Source: Neodontobutis hainanensis (lineage: Eukaryota > Chordata > Actinopteri > Gobiiformes > Odontobutidae). From it: DNA of 64,000 nt. Below are positions 57,991-64,000 of the stretch, piece by piece (positions within the stretch are counted from its first letter, which is position 1; every line of letters begins with the position of its first letter). Where the stretch lies: NCBI GenBank assembly GCA_024349245.1, contig JALDNG010000025.1, positions 310,001 to 374,000 on the forward strand, written 5' to 3'. The notes under the pieces are model-generated. The model did no database searches. It was not told where the DNA came from and worked only from the letters and a program-made list of their open reading frames with translations. The translations under genes were made by a program, and so were the position numbers.

Positions 57991-59960
57991 TTGCATATAA
58001 CATTTTGGTTGACGGTGAATAAAACAATGTATATATTATGACTTTATAAGACAATTTCTGAAATCCATTGAGATTTCTTGTACTGTATTTGCAGTTTCTT
58101 TTTGAAAAACTAGTTTGCTGGTGAGCGTTGTTGTCCAGATCTGCACAAGGAGTAAAGTGTAATTCACTTAGTTCTGCTTTAAACTGTGCTAGCTTGTAGA
58201 CTAAACTGTATAAGATTGAAAATAAAAAAATTGCATCTACTGTTGTAGCACCTGTGTTTTGTGCCTGTACATACTGATCTGAGTCCCACTGATACATCTC
58301 TCTGCAGCAGAAACAGCTGTTCTCACGAATAGGTTTTTCATTTCATTTTAAACATAATCTCACAAATCCCCAAAGTGTACATGGTGGCAGTTTGGGAATC
58401 TAGTAAATTAGTGCTTACAGTAAATGAAATGAAATAAGAATGTGGAACAATTAAATGTACAAAGCAAGGATGTGATATTCACATTATTTCTGGAGACAGG
58501 TGGTGTTTTTACACGTCTATAGTTATCACTGCCGGTAAACAAAGCAGCAGCAGACAGACATGTAGGCTGGATGTGCTTAGAAACAGCTGATTGGGGGGAA
58601 GTTGCAACAGTTTGGGAAATCATTTCCTGTTGTATGGCGCACGCTATTGGGCTCTGCCTCATGTGAGCCGAGCGCGCACCTGCCATGAGATGAACGGTGC
58701 ACAAATGAAAACACTTAAACTTCCCTGACACAATCTGGAACGTGGAGGAAACATATGGAATCGGCAGTTATTATGGTGCGCTGGCTCATGTGAGAAGATG
58801 GATGGCTTCACAGATGTGGCTGACAGACTGATAATCCCAGTGTCCCCCGCAGTTTGGGCCCCTTCCCAGAGCACTCTAGGAATATAAGGGATGTTAAGTT
58901 ACATTAGGTGTGATGGCTTAGTTTAGCCTTTTCGTACAATATGATACTATTTAATTTATGGTTGCCTGAAAGCTGATTCATTTGGACTATTAGAGTTGAG
59001 CAGAAATTAATCACATTTGAACATAAAGTGTTTCACAAATCAAAAGCACTCATAGTTTTAGTCACGTCTGTTTATGTGCAAGCGGTTGTGTGTGACAATT
59101 TCTCATTAAATCGAATGATGATGCTGTAGTGTGCGCTAGTAGGGCAAAGATAACAATGCATCTATTAGCCCCTCCGCCCAATATCACCACCAGTCACCAT
59201 TGCAAACACATAAAACTTTCACATTTCACATTATAGCTTCCACTAAATACTGCAGTGATTTATCACTCAGCTGATGACTGAGGCAAAAATAATGTTCATA
59301 CAAGAGAGACTGGAAACTGAAGAGCAACAAATAATACTAATGCTAGATGCGTCCAATTCTCCTAAATGGGACAAATAATGCTCCAGTTAATGTATTTATC
59401 TGAGAATCTCCTGCTCTGCCTGTCACTTCTTCTCCACTCTCTCTCAGAAGTACAGGGGACCTCACTGTTAATGTTACTGTTACTGTTAAGTCTCTAGGTT
59501 TCAAAAACAAACTGAGGTCCCTGGGCTGAACACATTTAACCCCAATAGCCGGGAATTCAAGAGGTTGACCTTCACACCTGTCAATCACCAAATGAGGAAG
59601 ATGATTGGTGCTTAGGTCACTGTCATTGGGAAGTAAAACAACTAAGCTTTTTCCTATTTTTGTGGCAATTTAGAGACATTTTTTTCTAATCTGGTCTCTA
59701 ATCTTGTTTCTAATCTGGCTAATCTTGTCAAAATATTTTTTAATGTTAATATAGCTAGTAAATATTTAACAATACATTGAAAAGCCGAAATGATACCCCT
59801 GTACAGGACGTCTGAGATCATTTACAAGAGCTCTATCATCCCAACTGCCATAAGACTGAAAAATCAGTCAGACTGTGGAATAGGAAGTGTATGAATAAGA
59901 TAAAAGTGGTTCATATCCAACACCTAAGATGGCATGTGGGATTGGGGGTCACATAAAATG
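57991..59960. other. gene-free stretch
   Basis: No gene is recognised. The block 58,610-58,880 is relatively GC-rich and repeat-free (ggtgcgctggctcatgtgag). At 59,800-59,880 caggacgtctgagatcattt, acaagagctctatcatccca and actgccataagactg could encode the S-I-I-P-T-A-I-R-L type ending of fish LINE proteins, but the piece is too short to call. Confidence 0.4.
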
Positions 59961-60130
59961 ACGAAAAGTTTTAAATCAAAAGCATCTGGACTTTCGCCTC
60001 TTAATTCCAAGAGACTTTTTAAATTCTGAGATCAACGGGTACGAGACCTGCGCATTCAAAGATGCCTTTACGTTAACCTTTTCTTCAAGATGACCTGGAT
60101 GACTGAGAACCTTCACAGACACCTCCCAAA
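59961..60130 (+). repeat. dispersed repeat, copy C
   Basis: aagcatctggactttcgcct, aattccaagagactttttaa, ttctgagatcaacgggta and then gatgacctggatgactgaga. It shares its core with copies A (minus, near 300) and B (31.4 kb). It is the longest copy on the 3' side. The class is unknown. Confidence 0.45.
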
Positions 60131-63100
60131 AAATAAAATAAAAAAAGTTTAGAAAGCAAATATCTCATGCATTTGCTGTAAAGAATATTGTAATGTCTTA
60201 TTGCACCACTCTGGAATCAGCAGAAAATGTAAACCTAAAACCTTGGTTGAGTAACTGAAAGCCCTCGCATGGACATAAGCGGGGTCCTTCAGAGATCCTT
60301 GTTTCTCATCATCATTCACCAAACAGAGCCAAATTCCTGTATGCGGCTTCACGGCTCGGGCTTGTTTTGATCTGCTCACAGCGACCGAGGTGAGGGGAAG
60401 TGAGGTCCTCAGATGTCTATGGCTGCTCATGCCCAAAGTTTGAATTTCATTAAAGAGCCATGTGCTCCCTGGGCTGGCGGGAACAAAGCCGGAGCCCGAC
60501 TCAATGGTAATCCTGCCTGCTAGTGCTAGGGTCGGAGGTCAGGCGGCGCCCGCAGATGAATCCTGTGGTCGGTGGCAGAGGCTATGATGGAGAGAGGAGA
60601 AGACAGTTATCCAGGGAGAATATAATGAGCAGGATTGGAGGAGAGAGCTGCGGGAAAACTTCAATACAAGAAGAGAAGAAGTCCAAAGCAGAATGGAGTC
60701 GCTCAGTGAGCCACATACAGTATCTATCAAATATATTCAGGCAAGGGTTCACATTTACATGCTGGCCTTATTAAGCCAGGACATTCTTGAAAATGTTCTT
60801 AAAATATATACGGCCATTCCATCCCTCAAATGTGTGGTACTTTAATGTGGATGCAATAAAAAAGACAATTTTAAAAAAGAGATCAAAATTGTATGAAATC
60901 AAAGAAGTTCTTGTGGCAACAGTTTTAATGCAAAGTAGACAATAAATTTATTGATTTGTTTGGCTTAGGGCAATAGGAACACTGATTGGATACAAAACAG
61001 GAACCAAATCTTTCTTATAAATTCTTTATTAATGGCAAAAAACAGCATATAGCACAAGTTGTTTTAGGTATTTTTTCACTTCTTGTTACAGTGCATGCCG
61101 GTTAGATTGTGTATGGGTCAACACAGTTTGTTAGCGAGGGCTACAGTTAATGACTGAGCTCACATGCATGGTCGGAAAAACTCTAAGTGCATAATGGTGT
61201 CTTCTGAGTTTGAGGAGTGACCGCTTTTTAAGCCCTCGTTTTTGATGCATTGATCTGACATTTTACTGCCCCCCTTTCCTTCACACCCACACCTTCTTTT
61301 ACATCTAGACAAATGAAAACTGTTTTGGTTGTTATCAAAAATGCCAAACACATTGTCAATCCAGTCATTGTTAGACAATTTTGGTTCTAATATTCAGCCA
61401 CGTGAAATCTCGAGTCACTGGTCGCCAAGTCAAGTCGGCAAGTCTTTTTACATTTTCTCAAATTGAGTCCAAAGTCATCAAATTGATCAAATTCATCAAA
61501 GTCATGTGACTTAAAGCCACACTTGGTTTATATAGCAAAAGCTTACATTTTCAACATGTTAGAGTAAAATCCTGATATGTCTGTGACTTAGTAACAGCAC
61601 AGCATTCATAAACTGCCAGAGAGTTTGATTAAGAAACATACCGTAGTGTTAATAAGTTCTGCCTAGCTGAAAAATCACAAATACCCTTGTAGAATTTGTG
61701 ATTATTTTGGCCATTTTTCAGAGAAAATGAATGTAAACTTATGAGCACAGCTGCACACCTAAAACACACAGGATCTGTTCTCTGAATGAGCTGCGTGATG
61801 TGACCACACGGCTCACGAACTGTCCAACTTTACTGCAGGCTTTTTTTCTCTGGCAACTGCTGCAGCCGTGTAGAAAAGCTCAGTCTGTTCTCTCTAACAA
61901 GAGAGAACAAAGTCATCTTTTACTACCTTCACTTTTCTGGTCCAATTCAAAATTCTGTTGAACTGTGAGAACTCTTCACATAGAAACACAGAGAGATGGA
62001 TAAGTCAGACAAAAAGAGAAAAGCCAAATGCATAAGATGAAAAGAAAGTGAGTGAGACATAAGGCACAGCCAGAGGCCGGATTCTGTGCTGTTGTGTGAA
62101 AGCCACTTAGCGCCTGAGGACAAGCCCAGGGCTAATAACAGAAAGTTGCTCATCACTCTGACCTTGCTTTGGGAAGTGAAGCCCTAATAAGGACACAGAA
62201 TGAAGAGGGGGAAAAAAAAGTATTTTCCATTTCTCTCTAGAGCAAACAGTCTCTCTATAGGATCTAATGAAGGCCGCTGTTGGATGGGGATACATTAAAA
62301 AACCCAGGATTTAACAGTGTATAACATGGAAATTGTCTTTGAACATGTTGGCGCTGCATGATAAGTAATAGACTGTGAAATTTGTAACTCAATTATAAGA
62401 GGCTTTCATAGTAATAGGATTTTTGAACAGGCCAGCATTAGTAATTTTGGTTTCATCTGTCAAACACCGCTTTGGACCATGTTACACTTAGTTAAGGGCT
62501 TCACAGTGTGAAAGTGGTTTCTGGCCTGCCACACGCTCAGATCCGCAGAGTGCTTTTGGTCTCATAAAGATCAGAAATACAGCCAGCCCGTCTGGAATAT
62601 AGCTCCACATCATCATTTATACATCTTTGAGTAGGCCGACGTATAAGCTGCCACCACGGGGGTTCCACTGCTGTTTTCATGTGTAGGGTCATTTGAAATC
62701 ATTGTTGCAATTCTTTATGTAAGTTCTTATCGCCATATGCTAATTAACTTAAACTTATAAAAGTAAATGTGTCAGACTTGGGTGAATTATCCCACAAAAG
62801 AATGAACCTCATGTGTTAAGTGTGATAATAACTGGAAGTTATAAAAGAAATGAGGGTAAGAAGTTTGTGTTTGAAATTATTGCCCCTTTTTCTGCAGCTC
62901 ACTCTGTGTTTTGAACATGCCACTGATTCCTGCTGCCACAAAAAGTTAAAGTTGAAAGTTAAAGGTGCATTACGGAGGTTTAAGAAATTTCCTGGAAGAC
63001 ACCACACACAGATGCACAATGTTTACAGAAGTAAGAAAAAGTACAAATCTGCAAGTTTATTGTTACAGTAAAATGTTATATTTACTCATTAGTAGTAATA

Positions 63101-63494
63101 AGACGGTTGTAAAGTAAAACAATCAAACAAGACCCAAATTGACTCTTGTAACTGCCCATCAACAATCAGATTGCATTGTTAATAATAACTAATGCATTTG
63201 TTTATGCTGTCTGAAAACTATTGTTTTACTATGCAGTTAAAGCGGAAAAGCCCATATGTAACCGCCATTTTATTGCCCTGTCATAACAACAATATCGGTC
63301 AATAGGGGACCAATGCGCGCAAATTCGAACCCAAATGCCCAAATGAAATTGAGCATACCGGCTAATTCAGGAAACCACGGTGGACAGTAATTGTGTCAGT
63401 TTACTGATCCCCCTGAGGTAGGATTATGAATGTGTCAAAAAGGAACACATACTACATACTGCATTTCAGAACATATTTATAAAATGGTTAATGT
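60131..63494. other. gene-free stretch with possible regulatory blocks
   Basis: No gene is recognised. Blocks at 60,280-60,700 (gtcaggcggcgcccgcagat) and 62,460-62,760 (gccatatgctaattaactta) are repeat-free and compositionally complex. Frames there have no recognisable domain. They are candidate conserved non-coding DNA only. Confidence 0.3.
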
Positions 63495-63578
63495 GAGTTG
63501 TTGCTTCACAGCAAGAAGGTCCTTGGTTAGATTCCCATCCAGGGCAGGGCCTTTCTGTGTGGAGTTTTTTTTTACCCT
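63495..63578 (+). repeat. head fragment of the second SINE family
   Basis: gttgcttcacagcaagaagg, tccttggttagattcccatc and cagggcctttctgtgtggag reproduce the B-box region and early body of the SINE at 19.7 kb. The 3' body and tail are missing. Confidence 0.72.
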
Positions 63579-64000
63579 TGAGCAAAAGGCTGTACAGAGA
63601 CCTCAAATAGTTACACTTACATCTATAAACTCTTTAAATAGTATCCAGAAGCATCATAAAACTCTGGCATTTTTGCAAAAAAGAATTGGGTAGGTTTCTG
63701 AAAGTTACCTGTGTGACTTTATCACAGGCTGAGGGTTATAGTAGGACTTTGGAATAGTCTGGGTATAACATTTCAGGAGTTTCATGTCACCATCTTTTTT
63801 TCAGCCTATGTGGGTCATCTTCAGTGGACGTGGGGTTAAACTACTGTGTTTTTCAGTGGCTTTGGGAAGAGCTGCAGGGCTTCTCTCCACCTTTAGTCAA
63901 AGCTGAGAGCTGGTGCTAGTGTATCACTTACACTTTACCAGGCATTGATTTTTTTAGGTGGACTTTTGAGACACTTTGCTTTTGGCTCTAAGTACATTGT
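63579..64000. other. gene-free end of window
   Basis: Nothing recognisable on either strand. Confidence 0.5.

Noticed and set aside
59800..59885. LINE protein C-terminus
   Set aside because: The resemblance covers only about ten residues and no reverse transcriptase or tail is adjacent.

Overview
This window looks like gene-poor chromosomal DNA from a ray-finned (teleost) fish. The evidence is the repeat population: Rex3/RTE non-LTR retrotransposons, Tc1-like transposons with long inverted repeats, several hAT elements with 8-bp target-site duplications, a Penelope-like element with a GIY-YIG domain, and tRNA-headed SINEs with fish-type LINE tails. The background is AT-rich with few CpGs, and there are long TA, GT and poly-A tracts. 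I see no complete host protein-coding gene, rRNA, tRNA, operon or CRISPR array. Nearly all open frames are short chance frames, decayed transposon genes or translations of simple repeats.

Layout. 0-9.3 kb: a tRNA-type SINE fragment, then mostly unique sequence with one chimeric Tc1-like element (3.43-4.63 kb). 9.3-21.2 kb: two LTR-like pieces (9.26 and 16.8 kb), a Rex1-like tail, an 11-bp-period minisatellite at 18 kb, two different SINEs back to back (19.5-20.1 kb) and a decayed Tc1-like transposase on the minus strand (20.3-21.2 kb). 21.2-27.0 kb: LTR-like and SINE pieces, then a low-repeat block with two POU-octamer motifs. 27.03-29.94 kb: a Rex3 copy split by a TAGGGTGACC-ended transposon, itself split by a hAT deletion derivative, with target-site duplications visible at both levels. 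33.5-38.5 kb: a full tRNA-SINE, a minus-strand LINE reverse transcriptase (YADD), a second Rex3 3' end and a SINE fragment. 38.5-45.3 kb: mostly unique DNA with one possible minus-strand coding exon at 40.6 kb. 45.3-46.5 kb: a 1.2-kb G/T-only-like minisatellite with 42-bp and 57-bp higher-order units. 49.7-50.9 kb: a hAT element with a perfect 8-bp duplication and a decayed BED-finger transposase. 51.4-52.1 kb: a Penelope-like C-terminus. 54-58 kb: further hAT-like ends, a second 11-bp minisatellite and a transposon-like open frame. The rest, to 64 kb, is mostly unique.

Several low-repeat, relatively GC-rich or TAATTA-rich blocks (around 6.8, 8.7, 16, 25.5, 42, 52.7, 55.7, 58.7, 60.5 and 62.5 kb) have the look of conserved non-coding regulatory DNA. 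That is inference only: conservation cannot be seen in one sequence. A plausible reading is a large intron or intergenic desert around a developmental gene, with transposons accumulating between candidate enhancers.
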